Source: Moraxellaceae bacterium (lineage in GTDB: Bacteria > Pseudomonadota > Gammaproteobacteria > Pseudomonadales > Moraxellaceae). From it: 64,000 nt of DNA. Each line of letters starts with the position of its first letter. The stretch's first letter is position 1. Below are positions 48,095 to 58,810 of the stretch, piece after piece. Below the pieces are notes generated by a model. It was not told the DNA's origin. It did not search any database and saw only the letters and a list, made by a program, of their open reading frames with translations. The stretch lies in contig JAJUIK010000003.1 in the NCBI GenBank assembly GCA_029267635.1, forward strand, positions 172,310 to 236,309, given 5' to 3'. The position numbers and the translations under genes were made by a program.

Positions 48095-49717
48095 TTAGCG
48101 GTAAATGGTAATGGCGCTCACTACATTGCTGCTGGCCGCATAAGTCAGGTTGCTGCCGCTGATATTGGTAATGTTGAAGTTTGTTTGGGTTGCACCTTTG
48201 ATAGTGCCACTGTTGATTTGGCATTGACCCAAGCTATTTGTTGTGCAGTTTAGATTACTGCCACCTACGGAAAAACTACCGGTTACTGTTGCATTGGATA
48301 CAGCAAGATTATTACTGTCGGTCACTGAAACAGTCACATTTGCACGCCATGTACCATTACGATAACGTAGCGTTGTTGCGCTGAGTTTGCTGATATGCGC
48401 AATAATGCTTGGTGTTGGAATTATGGCTTGTGCATCTATCAAGCTATAGAGCAGGCGATTTGGGCTGCCCATAGGATTTTGAACCAGATTCAAAGTGCTT
48501 TGGTTGAGCAGCTGATCACTAATGCTTTGCGGTGTTGCAGTACTGTTATTTTCCAACATCGTCGCGACGACACCCGCAACATGCGGTGCTGCCATCGAAG
48601 TACCGCTGGCAATTGCTGCTGAACTGTTGCTGCCAATCCAAGCCGAGCTAATCTGGCTGCCTGGAGCGAAAAGATCGACGCAACTGCCATAGTTTGAGTA
48701 GCTGGCACGGCTATCATTTGAGTCTGTTGCAGCAATAGTAAGCACTTTACCCGCGCGGGCAGGAGAGCTGGTGCAGGCGTCAGTGTTGGAGTTGCCCGCA
48801 GCAACGACTGCCACATAACCATTATTAAACAGGTTGTCTACAGCGGTATCGAGCGTACTATAGGCATTGCCACCGAGTGACATATTCACCACAGCCGGTT
48901 TGCGACCATTTTGTATAATCCAGTCCAATCCGGCCAGCACACCACTCATGGATCCCGAACCTGCACAATCGAGTACCCGTACCGGAACTAAACCTACATT
49001 TTTGGCGACGCCATACGTGCTGCCACCTACCGTGCCGGCCACATGCGTACCATGACCATTACAGTCGCTGGTGCCATTGTTGTCGGCAATTGCAGAATAC
49101 CCCGCTTGTACGCGACCACTGAACTCTTGATGTGAAGCTAAAATGCCGGTATCGACAATATAAGCATTGACCGCAGAACCGGTCTGGTTATAGCTATACG
49201 ATTTACTCAGTGGCAAATTGCGCTGGTCAATACGATCAAGCCCCCACACTGCATTGCTTTGCGTGATTGTATTGGCCTGCATGAGCGCATCTTCTTCTAC
49301 ATAGCTGACTTGCGGATTTTTTTGCATAGCTGTGAGGAAATTAGCCGCAGCCTGTTCAGGAATACGTACAGCAAAACCACGGATGGCTTGGTTATACACA
49401 AATAAAACTTGACCATTATGCTGTTTTGCAATCGCGGCAGCAGCTCGAGCAGGAAGATCAGAGCGTTCTTTAAGTACCACAATATACTGGTTCTTGATCG
49501 AGGAAGGTGTGGTTGTGCTGGTGGAAGTGGATTGAGCCAGAATCGGACTAGAGCTGGAAATGGTCGAGCTGACGGTAGATGGTTGTGAACTGCTCAACAC
49601 TGGATTTTGTTTCGCGATAGTTGTACTGGTTTTATTGGATGAGGTGCTTGCAGCATAGGCCAGGACAGCAACTGCTGAGCTGGCAACAAGGATAGATGTT
49701 TTATAGACCTTGTTCAC
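48095..49717 (-). CDS. Secreted S8 subtilisin-like serine protease
   Basis: 540-residue exported protease. Signal peptide about residues 1-22; Ser/Thr-rich linker 23-75; I9 propeptide inhibitor domain 76-147; S8 catalytic domain about 150-410 with Asp189 (VDTG), His222 (GHGTHVAG), oxyanion Asn309 (AAGNSN) and Ser374 (SGTSMAAPHVAG). A C-terminal Ig-like domain (about 435-540, TVTGSFSVGGSNLNCTT) follows. GTG start with AGGAG upstream. Resembles proteinase-K/aqualysin-type enzymes. Monocistronic and flanked by terminators, it looks like a self-contained accessory gene. Confidence 0.94.
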   Translation of the reverse strand: MNKVYKTSILVASSAVAVLAYAASTSSNKTSTTIAKQNPVLSSSQPSTVSSTISSSSPILAQSTSTSTTTPSSIKNQYIVVLKERSDLPARAAAAIAKQHNGQVLFVYNQAIRGFAVRIPEQAAANFLTAMQKNPQVSYVEEDALMQANTITQSNAVWGLDRIDQRNLPLSKSYSYNQTGSAVNAYIVDTGILASHQEFSGRVQAGYSAIADNNGTSDCNGHGTHVAGTVGGSTYGVAKNVGLVPVRVLDCAGSGSMSGVLAGLDWIIQNGRKPAVVNMSLGGNAYSTLDTAVDNLFNNGYVAVVAAGNSNTDACTSSPARAGKVLTIAATDSNDSRASYSNYGSCVDLFAPGSQISSAWIGSNSSAAIASGTSMAAPHVAGVVATMLENNSTATPQSISDQLLNQSTLNLVQNPMGSPNRLLYSLIDAQAIIPTPSIIAHISKLSATTLRYRNGTWRANVTVSVTDSNNLAVSNATVTGSFSVGGSNLNCTTNSLGQCQINSGTIKGATQTNFNITNISGSNLTYAASSNVVSAITIYR

Positions 49718-50070
49718 GGGATACTCCTGACCTGCGCCATAATGGTTAAAAATAGAGTTGAAACAGAATGGTTGTACGGTATTTCTCTGCCGAAAAGATA
49801 GCAGATTTATCTTGTATTTTTACGATATCGCTAAATCATAATTCTGCTTAATTGGGCTGCTTTTATTGCCTTTTTAAATATTGAAAATCTGCTGTATCGC
49901 AGGAGTAGCAGGGCGTTTTACGCCATACATTCTAGAGTAAAAAATATAGAAAAATTAAATGATAAAGATTAAAAATCTACTCTATCGGGCTGGGTTGTTT
50001 CAGCAGATGAAATAAAAAAGCATCCGGTTACAGGATGCTTTTCCTTGTTTGTGAATTACAAAATAATGGC
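49718..50070. other. Intergenic region upstream of the protease gene
   Basis: About 350 A+T-rich bases. It contains the protease ribosome binding site and presumably its promoter on the minus strand (no clear boxes), a small GGCG-TTTTA-CGCC dyad near 49913, and the terminator of the next gene at 50014-50044. No ORF with a ribosome binding site and no RNA gene recognised. Confidence 0.55.
50014..50044 (-). terminator. Terminator of the macro-like gene
   Basis: AAAAGCATCC and GGATGCTTTT pair over 10 bases around a 7-base loop; on the minus strand the stem runs into TTTTTTATTT. Confidence 0.9.
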
Positions 50071-50859
50071 TTAACGATAAGCGGGATGTACAATTTCGCG
50101 CTGGCCTTGCCACAATTCAATAAATTCCTGCTCATCAAATTCATACAATTCCATCAGTGCGATAATGGTACCGACAAAGATCATCGGACCTTCTGAATTG
50201 TCCTGAAAATGAAAAATCTTGGATAAATGGTTCATGGTGTCACTGATTTCAAACTCACGACCACGTCCATAACGATCTTCAGGATACATCGGTTCTTGCA
50301 GGACCTGCAGAGCGATCTGTTTTTGTGCTTTAGTTAGACGGGTGTCCTCTAGCGCCTGTTCATAACTGCTATAGCCATAATTGGGATAGAAAATAATTTT
50401 ATCTTGTAAAAATGCCTTCACCCAATCCTGGCGTAGCGTTGGAAATAGCTGTTTGGCCTTTTGTTCCACATAGGGTTGAAAGGATTGCGGCAAAATGACG
50501 TTAGGGCTGATGCCTTTAAAAAACGGGGCAATATCCTTGATTTGGTAACCGGCAATTCCACAGCCGATTGGGGTTAAAAAGTATTTCATTTTTGGATGAT
50601 TTTTAGCATAGACCTTAAAATCCTCAACATAATGTTCAATTTGTGACAGTGGCATTTGTTGCAAATGCTCATTTAACGTGGGGATTGCAAAACTTTGTCC
50701 TGCCCAGCCGCGACCCACACCCATCACTGCGCCAAAATATTTGTGTGCTGTGCGTGCGGCTCCTCCAGCATGCTGGCCGGCCAGATTACTGCCAAATACA
50801 AAAACGGTGTCTTCCGGTAAACTGGTGATGATGCTTTCATCATGATATTGGTAAGGCAT
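50071..50859 (-). CDS. Macro-domain-like protein (A1S_2505-type), unknown function
   Basis: 262-residue cytoplasmic protein. The first 130 residues resemble a macro (ADP-ribose-binding) fold as seen in phage and bacterial proteins: VFVFGSNLAGQHAGGAARTA, GVGRGWAGQSFAIPT and FLTPIGCGIAGYQIKDIAPF. The C-terminal half (from about 150) is helical with acidic stretches (YEFDEQEFIELWQGQ) and unassigned. NCBI names similar proteins after locus A1S_2505 as phage non-structural, from memory. No phage genes surround it. The ribosome binding site is weak; its own terminator follows. Confidence 0.7.
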   Translation of the reverse strand: MPYQYHDESIITSLPEDTVFVFGSNLAGQHAGGAARTAHKYFGAVMGVGRGWAGQSFAIPTLNEHLQQMPLSQIEHYVEDFKVYAKNHPKMKYFLTPIGCGIAGYQIKDIAPFFKGISPNVILPQSFQPYVEQKAKQLFPTLRQDWVKAFLQDKIIFYPNYGYSSYEQALEDTRLTKAQKQIALQVLQEPMYPEDRYGRGREFEISDTMNHLSKIFHFQDNSEGPMIFVGTIIALMELYEFDEQEFIELWQGQREIVHPAYR

Positions 50860-51096
50860 GGCGTTATATTTTTCATAGAGTTTCTTGCATGTTGCAATTG
50901 ATTTGCATAAGGGTCAAGTGAAAACTATGTCGGCTTTTGATGCTTAAGATGGGGCGTGGGGTTCGGCTAGAAAAAGGAGAGCGTTATTGTTATTTCCAGC
51001 AAGATAAAAGCCCTTTTGACTTGGATTTTACCTTTATCATCTCCATATTGATTAACCTAATTTGATTCTGACTGATGGATAAGGAATAGATCCGTC

Positions 51097-53160
51097 ATGC
51101 ATCAGGATGTATCTCCATTGCAGAGGGCCGCAAAGCACGTGAACGACGCACAACCGTTTCAATTGGTGACCAGTTATCAGCCAGCAGGGGATCAGCCTCA
51201 GGCGATTGAAAAATTAGTCGATGGGATCGAGCAGGGTTACCGCAACCAGTTACTGCTTGGGGTGACAGGATCGGGTAAAACCTACACCATGGCCAATGTC
51301 ATTGCACAATTACAACGTCCAACCATTGTCATGGCACATAATAAAACCTTGGCCGCCCAGCTTTATGGTGAATTCAAAGCCTTTTTCCCGAACAATGCGG
51401 TTGAGTATTTCGTTAGTTATTATGATTATTACCAACCCGAAGCCTATGTACCATCATCGGACACTTTTATTGAAAAAGATGCGGCGATCAATGATCACAT
51501 TGACCAGATGCGTCTTTCCGCAACACGTGCCTTGTTGGAGCGTCGTGATGCAATTATTGTTGCGTCTGTGTCAGCCATTTACGGTTTGGGTGATCCTGAA
51601 GCCTATATGAAAATGCTCCTGCATGTGGTGCAGGGGGATCGGATCAATCGTGACGAGCTGATTCGTCGTTTGGTTGAAATGCAATACACTCGCAATGAGC
51701 TGGAATTCCTGCGTGGTACTTATCGTATCCGTGGTGAAATTCTGGATGTTTTCCCGGCGGAATCGGATCAGTATGCGATCCGGATTGAACTGTTTGATGA
51801 TGAAGTCGATTCCATTCGCTGGTTTGATCCGTTGACCGGAAAAATGTTGCGTAAGGTTCCGCGTGTCACCATCTATCCGAAAAGCCATTATGTGACGCCC
51901 AAAGATCACTTACAGAAAGCCATTGGCACGATTAAAGAAGAACTGGCCGAACGCCTGGAATTTTTCCGAGCCAATGACAAACTGCTCGAAGCACAGCGCA
52001 TTGAACAGCGTACCCGTTATGATCTGGAAATGATGCAGCAACTCGGCTATACCAACGGCATTGAAAACTACTCGCGCCATTTATCGGGTCGTCCGGCAGG
52101 TGAAGCACCACCGACCTTGTTTGATTATGTACCGGAAGATGCCTTACTGATTATTGATGAGTCGCATGTGACAGTACCGCAGATTGGTGCAATGTATAAA
52201 GGGGACCGTTCACGTAAGGAAAATCTGGTGAATTACGGTTTCCGTTTGCCGAGTGCATTGGATAACCGGCCGATGAAATTTGAAGAGTGGGAACGGATTG
52301 TCCCGACCACGATTTATGTCAGTGCGACACCGGCCAAGTATGAACTGGAAAAATCGGAACAGATCGTTGAGCAGGTGGTGCGTCCGACCGGTTTGATTGA
52401 CCCTGAAATTGAAGTCCGCCCGGTACTGACCCAAGTAGATGATGTGCTGTCGGAAATTAACCTGCGTAAAAATCTGAATGAGCGGGTACTGGTCACTACC
52501 TTAACTAAACGCATGGCTGAAGATCTCACAGCCTATCTCAAAGAGTATGGTATTAAAGTCGCCTATCTGCATTCCGATATTGATACCGTGGAGCGGGTGA
52601 AAATCATTCACGAATTGCGTACTGGGGTATTTGATGTGCTGGTCGGGATTAACCTGTTGCGTGAGGGGCTTGATATGCCGGAAGTTTCTCTCGTTGCCAT
52701 TCTGGATGCTGATAAAGAAGGCTTCTTGCGTTCGGAACGCTCTCTGATTCAGACCATTGGTCGTGCTGCCCGTAACTTGAAAGGCAAAGCGATTTTATAT
52801 GCGGATCGCATCACCGATTCGATGCAAAAAGCCATGGATGAAACCAGCCGCCGTCGTCAGAAGCAGATCGAGTTCAACCAGTTACATGGCATTATCCCCC
52901 GCAGTGCTGTGCGTCAGGTGATCAAAGAAATCGATACCGGTGAGGTGCTCAGTGATGAACAGATCGAGGATAAACTGACTGAACAGGCGTTGGCTTTAAC
53001 CGCGGATGAGCGACATCTGTTATCTGATCCGAAACTGTTGGCCAAACACATGGCAAAACTGGAAAAAGAAATGCTGAAAGCCTCTAAAGAGCTGCAATTT
53101 GAACAGGCTGCACGTTTGAGAGATGAAATCCTGCGTTTAAAAGCACAGATGCTGCAGTGA
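51097..53160 (+). CDS. uvrB: Excinuclease ABC subunit UvrB
   Basis: 687-residue helicase-like damage-verification subunit of nucleotide excision repair. Walker [15 protein letters not shown] near residue 52, beta-hairpin region [20 protein letters not shown], Walker [11 protein letters not shown], motif [11 protein letters not shown] and a C-terminal UVR domain ending [14 protein letters not shown]. No obvious SOS-type box was seen in the 237 bases upstream. Confidence 0.98.
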   Translation: MHQDVSPLQRAAKHVNDAQPFQLVTSYQPAGDQPQAIEKLVDGIEQGYRNQLLLGVTGSGKTYTMANVIAQLQRPTIVMAHNKTLAAQLYGEFKAFFPNNAVEYFVSYYDYYQPEAYVPSSDTFIEKDAAINDHIDQMRLSATRALLERRDAIIVASVSAIYGLGDPEAYMKMLLHVVQGDRINRDELIRRLVEMQYTRNELEFLRGTYRIRGEILDVFPAESDQYAIRIELFDDEVDSIRWFDPLTGKMLRKVPRVTIYPKSHYVTPKDHLQKAIGTIKEELAERLEFFRANDKLLEAQRIEQRTRYDLEMMQQLGYTNGIENYSRHLSGRPAGEAPPTLFDYVPEDALLIIDESHVTVPQIGAMYKGDRSRKENLVNYGFRLPSALDNRPMKFEEWERIVPTTIYVSATPAKYELEKSEQIVEQVVRPTGLIDPEIEVRPVLTQVDDVLSEINLRKNLNERVLVTTLTKRMAEDLTAYLKEYGIKVAYLHSDIDTVERVKIIHELRTGVFDVLVGINLLREGLDMPEVSLVAILDADKEGFLRSERSLIQTIGRAARNLKGKAILYADRITDSMQKAMDETSRRRQKQIEFNQLHGIIPRSAVRQVIKEIDTGEVLSDEQIEDKLTEQALALTADERHLLSDPKLLAKHMAKLEKEMLKASKELQFEQAARLRDEILRLKAQMLQ

Positions 53161-53283
53161 AATGGTGGGGTTCACGCAGCTTTCACAGTTGATCCGCTAC
53201 ATAACGCTACACACAATAGGTGATTTTCCATTAAGGTAACAGAATCAATGGAATCGGTAGCGCAAAATTTCAGGAGTATGGTG

Positions 53284-53874
53284 ATGAAGATAAAGAAGTC
53301 GATCCCACAAGCTGGCTGGAAAATGACAAAACTTGCCGTGGGTGGCGTGCTATTGGCGGGATTAGCCATCGGAACACTGGCGTATGCTAAGCCTCAATCT
53401 TTAACTGCGGTGGAAAAGGTAGAGCTGGATAAATATCTGGGAGTCTGGTACGAGGTTGCACGCAAGCCGATGTATTTCCAAAACCAGTGTGATCATAATG
53501 TCAGCGCTACGTATACCTTGAATGAAAATGGCAATATTAATGTTAATAACCGTTGTTATAAAAAAGATGGCACGCTCAAGCAGGCGATGGGCGAAGCGTT
53601 TATTCGTAATGCACCTTTCAATAGCAAACTGACGGTCAGTTTCTTGCCTGAAGCAGTGCGCTGGATTCCGGTCGGTCGAGGAGATTATTGGATCTTAAAA
53701 CTGGATGAAAATTACCAGACAGTTTTGGTGGGCGAGCCACGACGTAAATATTTATGGGTCTTGTCGCGCAGTCAACATCCTGATGAAGCTGTGGTGAAAG
53801 AATATCTGGATTATGCCCAATCGCTCGGTTATAACTTGAATGATGTCATTCACACCAAACAAATTCAAAAATAG
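53284..53874 (+). CDS. Lipocalin family protein (Blc-like)
   Basis: 196-residue lipocalin. The motif YLGVWYEVARKPMYFQ (GxWY) opens the barrel; RGDYWILKLDENYQTVLVGE and WVLSRSQHP are the later conserved strands. An N-terminal hydrophobic segment (about residues 17-33) ends at AYAKP without a lipobox Cys, so it is a signal peptide or anchor and not the lipoprotein type of E. coli Blc. AGGAG at 53272-53276 suits ATG 53284; ATG 53248 is a longer alternative. Confidence 0.85.
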   Translation: MKIKKSIPQAGWKMTKLAVGGVLLAGLAIGTLAYAKPQSLTAVEKVELDKYLGVWYEVARKPMYFQNQCDHNVSATYTLNENGNINVNNRCYKKDGTLKQAMGEAFIRNAPFNSKLTVSFLPEAVRWIPVGRGDYWILKLDENYQTVLVGEPRRKYLWVLSRSQHPDEAVVKEYLDYAQSLGYNLNDVIHTKQIQK

Positions 53875-54072
53875 CGGTCATTTATCAGTAGCGCAAATTG
53901 ATTACTAGGTAAGATCACCAGAAAAATTGGCGGTATTTTGTAAGATTATAATGATTATTTAGCAAATTATCGGGGCAACGATCAGCTTTTGATTCAATCT
54001 TGGTAATAATTCCATTACAATTGTTGGGTTTTAAAATTCACGCCTAGATAGAATTAATTAGAGGACGTATCT

Positions 54073-55530
54073 GTGAGCAAAGACACTATCATCGCCCTAC
54101 ATGCTGAACACCAAGGTCGCTGGAAGAACCGTGAAGAAATCGCGGAACGTATGATTGCTTTGATCGGTCAGTTATACCGTGAAAAAAATATTGTGACTTC
54201 TATTTACGGTCGTTCTTTAGTCAATCGTTCAGTGATCCAGATTTTGAAAGCTCACCGTCGTACCCGTGTGATGGACGTGGAACTTTCTGTGGTTCACACT
54301 TTCCCAATCTTGGAAGCATTGGCAAAAATCGAAAACATCGGTTCTGCTGAAATTGACTTGGGTAAGTTGGCTGTTGAATACAAAGAAAAAGGCGGTGATG
54401 TTGATGCTTTTGTTGCACAAGCCGTTGAATCTATTAAAGGCAATGCAGAAGTTGTAGAACCGAAAGATGTTGTGCTTTACGGTTTTGGTCGCATTGGCCG
54501 TATCTTGGCGCGTTTAATCATTGGTCAGTCTGGTTTGGGCCGTGGCTTAAGTTTGAAAGCGATTGTGGTGCGTAAATCATCTGATGGTGATTTGGAAAAA
54601 CGTGCGTCATTATTGCGTCGTGACTCCATTCATGGTCCATTTGCCGGCACGATTTCTGTTGATGAAGAAAATGAAGCCATCATTGCGAATGGTAACTTCA
54701 TCAAAGTGATTTATGCATCGAATCCATCTGAAGTTGACTATACTGCTTATGGTATTAACAATGCCTTGGTGATCGATAACACCGGTAAATGGCGTGATGC
54801 AGAAGGCCTTGCTCAGCATTTACAATGCCCGGGTGCTGCACGCGTGATTTTGACTGCACCAGGTAAGGGCGAGATGAAGAACGTGGTTTACGGTGTAAAC
54901 CAGGCAGATATCTTGGATGAAGATACCATCATCTCTGCTGCAAGCTGTACCACCAACGCCATTACACCAGTATTGAAAGTCTTGGATGACAAATACAAGG
55001 TGATCAATGGTCACGTTGAAACTGTGCATTCATTCACCAATGACCAGAACTTGATCGACAACTACCACAAGGCGGATCGTCGTGGTCGTGCGGCAACCTT
55101 GAATATGGTTATCACTGAAACAGGTGCAGCGAAAGCCGTTGCGAAAGCATTGCCACAGTTGAAAGGTAAATTGACAGGTAACTCAGTTCGTGTACCAACA
55201 CCAAACGTTTCACTTGCAATCCTGAACTTGACACTAGATAAAGAAGTAGATCGTGAAGAAGTGAACGAATACATTCGTCAAATCTCGATTCACTCTAACC
55301 TGCAAGGTCAAATCGGTTATACCAATTCAACTGAAGTGGTATCAAGTGACTTTATTGGTTCACGTACTGCGGGTGTATTTGATGCACAAGCTACGATTAC
55401 TTCGGGTAACCGTTTAACAGCTTATGTTTGGTACGATAACGAAGTGGGGTATAGCTGCCAAGTGCTTCGTATTGCAGAGCAAATGGGTGGTGTGAGCTAT
55501 CCACGCGTTCCTGCTGAAAAAAATGCATAA
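54073..55530 (+). CDS. gap: Glyceraldehyde-3-phosphate dehydrogenase, long form
   Basis: 485-residue GAPDH. A helical N-terminal extension of about 130 residues precedes the Rossmann start VVLYGFGRIGRILARL. Catalytic Cys292 lies in AASCTTNAITPVLK; the C-terminal VWYDNEVGYSCQVLR is canonical. Normal GAPDH is about 330-340 residues; long forms occur in Pseudomonas and Acinetobacter. GTG start with GAGGA upstream. Probably gluconeogenic in an Entner-Doudoroff organism (inference). Confidence 0.93.
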   Translation: MSKDTIIALHAEHQGRWKNREEIAERMIALIGQLYREKNIVTSIYGRSLVNRSVIQILKAHRRTRVMDVELSVVHTFPILEALAKIENIGSAEIDLGKLAVEYKEKGGDVDAFVAQAVESIKGNAEVVEPKDVVLYGFGRIGRILARLIIGQSGLGRGLSLKAIVVRKSSDGDLEKRASLLRRDSIHGPFAGTISVDEENEAIIANGNFIKVIYASNPSEVDYTAYGINNALVIDNTGKWRDAEGLAQHLQCPGAARVILTAPGKGEMKNVVYGVNQADILDEDTIISAASCTTNAITPVLKVLDDKYKVINGHVETVHSFTNDQNLIDNYHKADRRGRAATLNMVITETGAAKAVAKALPQLKGKLTGNSVRVPTPNVSLAILNLTLDKEVDREEVNEYIRQISIHSNLQGQIGYTNSTEVVSSDFIGSRTAGVFDAQATITSGNRLTAYVWYDNEVGYSCQVLRIAEQMGGVSYPRVPAEKNA

Positions 55531-55545
55531 TTGATCAAGTATGAG

Positions 55546-55573
55546 AAAGCCCGGTGAATACCGGGCTTTTTTA
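55546..55573 (+). terminator. gap terminator
   Basis: AAAGCCCGG and CCGGGCTTT pair over 9 bases around a 6-base loop, followed by TTTTATTTT. Confidence 0.95.
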
Positions 55574-55724
55574 TTTTGAATTAGATTTATATATGACCGC
55601 CGTCTATTGCTGAATATTGCTGCTTTTATTTTCCAATATCGACTAAAAAATTCCTTCACTGAATACGAATCATCTTGAGATGAATTTTTCCATTCGTGCA
55701 TTTCATTAAAATATGGCAGAATAG

Positions 55725-56978
<1,254 letters not shown>

Positions 56979-56995
56979 GTAGAACTGAGGACAAG

Positions 56996-58129
56996 ATGAT
57001 AGAAGTGGTAAATGGGCGACGTCAGCTCCAGGGATGTAAACGGATCGTGGTGAAGATCGGATCATCTTTACTCACTGCCAATGGGCAAGGTCTGGATTTA
57101 AATGCGATTTCGCATTGGGCCAAGCAAATTGCCGATCTGCACAATGCTGGACACGAAATTATTTTGGTGTCTTCCGGTGCTGTGGCAGAAGGCATGGTGC
57201 GCATGAAACTCGGCAGCCGACCCACCGATTTACCCAGTCTTCAGGCTTGTGCAGCCATTGGTCAGATGGGCTTGATTCAAACCTGGTCCAGTGTACTGGA
57301 TCAGCATGAGATCAAGACTGCGCAAGTGCTACTGACTCATGATGATCTGGCGGATCGTCGTCGTTATCTGAATTCTTGTGATGCCTTGCAGCATCTGATC
57401 GAGTGGCGCGTGATTCCGGTGATCAATGAAAATGACACGGTTTCGACGGATGAAATCCGTTTTGGTGATAATGACACCCTTGCAGCGATGGTGGCAGGGC
57501 AGGTACATGCAGATTTGCTGATCATTTTGACGGATCAACAAGGCATGTTTGATTCTGATCCGCGTTCAAACCCGGAGGCCAAGTTGCTGACTACGGTACG
57601 CGCTTTGGATGATGAGTTGTTTGAAATGGCGGGTGGTGGTGGAGTGCTGGGACGCGGTGGCATGGTGACCAAAGTCCGTGCTGCACGTCTGGCTGCAAAA
57701 TCGGGTTGTCCAACGCTGATCGCCAGTGGTGAGAGTGACAACGTATTGTCACGTCTGATGGCGGGTGAAATGCTAGGGACATTGTTTACCACCGACAATG
57801 ACCGCATTGCCGCTCATCAGCAATGGCTGGCTGCGCATTTGCAAACGGCCGGCCGGCTGGTACTGGATGATGGTGCAGTCGCAGCCATCAAGGAGCAGCA
57901 CCGTAGTTTATTACCTGTGGGCGTGAAAACCGTTGAAGGGCATTTTGAGCGTGGTGATGTGGTGGAATGTGTGGATACTCAAGGCAAACGTATTGCAGTT
58001 GGACGGGTGAATTTTAGCTCGCGTTCCGCTGAAATCGTGAAAGGCCTGTCTTCGGATAAAGTCTTGCAGGTGCTGGGTGAAGCGCGATCTTTAGAAATGA
58101 TCCATCGCGATCACATGGCGATTTACTAA
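56996..58129 (+). CDS. proB: Glutamate 5-kinase
   Basis: 377-residue first enzyme of proline synthesis. Amino-acid kinase domain ([62 protein letters not shown]) and a C-terminal PUA domain from about residue 280. proA is not adjacent; the obgE-proB order is common in this group. Confidence 0.96.
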   Translation: MIEVVNGRRQLQGCKRIVVKIGSSLLTANGQGLDLNAISHWAKQIADLHNAGHEIILVSSGAVAEGMVRMKLGSRPTDLPSLQACAAIGQMGLIQTWSSVLDQHEIKTAQVLLTHDDLADRRRYLNSCDALQHLIEWRVIPVINENDTVSTDEIRFGDNDTLAAMVAGQVHADLLIILTDQQGMFDSDPRSNPEAKLLTTVRALDDELFEMAGGGGVLGRGGMVTKVRAARLAAKSGCPTLIASGESDNVLSRLMAGEMLGTLFTTDNDRIAAHQQWLAAHLQTAGRLVLDDGAVAAIKEQHRSLLPVGVKTVEGHFERGDVVECVDTQGKRIAVGRVNFSSRSAEIVKGLSSDKVLQVLGEARSLEMIHRDHMAIY

Positions 58130-58146
58130 TCACGATGTCCATAGAT

Positions 58147-58172
58147 AAAAGCTCGCTTAGGCGAGCTTTTTT
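58147..58172. terminator. Terminator between proB and the HAD gene
   Basis: AAAAGCTCGC and GCGAGCTTTT form a 10-bp stem with a TTAG loop. The last residues and TAA of the convergent HAD gene lie inside this hairpin, so both transcripts share it. Confidence 0.92.
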
Positions 58173-58810
58173 ATTGCTGCAAGTGGTGGAAGCTGTTGAT
58201 CTACCCCGACCATAAAACGATGGTCTGCAAGGCTCAGCATGTCCAGGTCTTCCTCACTGTTGCCATAAGCATAGATGTGCTGAAACTCCTTCAGATTAAA
58301 CTGGTTTAAAATCCGTTGTTTTTTTTGTTCGCGGCTACAGTCCGGGCTGGCGTAATAGCCGGTAAATTGTTGATCTTTTATTTCAGTTTGGGTGCAGATC
58401 AGTTCAATCCCCAAGACTGCACATAAAGGCTGTAAATACAGATCAATCGAAGCGGAAACTAGGACTACCCGGTCGCCTAGGGCTTGGTGTTGCTGCAATT
58501 GTTGCAAGAGCAGCGGATTTAAATCATCCACCAACAGTTCGGCATATTCTTGAGCCAGATTTTGCAGGGCCGGGACATCTGCCTGTTTAAACATGGCCGC
58601 GAACAGTTTAGGCCGCATGGCATGTGCAGGATAGAGTTTTAGATAATAGGCTTGAATCCACGGCAGAATTTTGATGCCCTGACGCAAAATATGCCGTTTG
58701 GATAAGGCAAAGAAAATGAACCCGGTGAAACTGTCACGCGTACACAGGGTTCCATCAAAATCAAATAAGGCCAGATTTACAGTTTGATGCGTTTGGCACG
58801 TTGCATACAT
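58157..58810 (-). CDS. HAD-IB family phosphatase (SerB-like)
   Basis: 217-residue haloacid dehalogenase. Motif I is LFDFDGTLCTRDSF with the nucleophile Asp, motif II is VVLVSASIDLYLQPL, and motif III is YGNSEEDLDMLSLA. A helical cap lies between about residues 30 and 100. Related to phosphoserine/lysophosphatidate phosphatases; the substrate is unknown. Its first 34 bases overlap the end of the DUF1615 gene, suggesting coupling. Confidence 0.88.
   Translation of the reverse strand: MYATCQTHQTVNLALFDFDGTLCTRDSFTGFIFFALSKRHILRQGIKILPWIQAYYLKLYPAHAMRPKLFAAMFKQADVPALQNLAQEYAELLVDDLNPLLLQQLQQHQALGDRVVLVSASIDLYLQPLCAVLGIELICTQTEIKDQQFTGYYASPDCSREQKKQRILNQFNLKEFQHIYAYGNSEEDLDMLSLADHRFMVGVDQQLPPLAAIKKLA

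Noticed and set aside
50860..51096. SOS-type operator upstream of uvrB
   Set aside because: No convincing LexA or UmuDAb-like palindrome was seen; TTGAT repeats are too degenerate.
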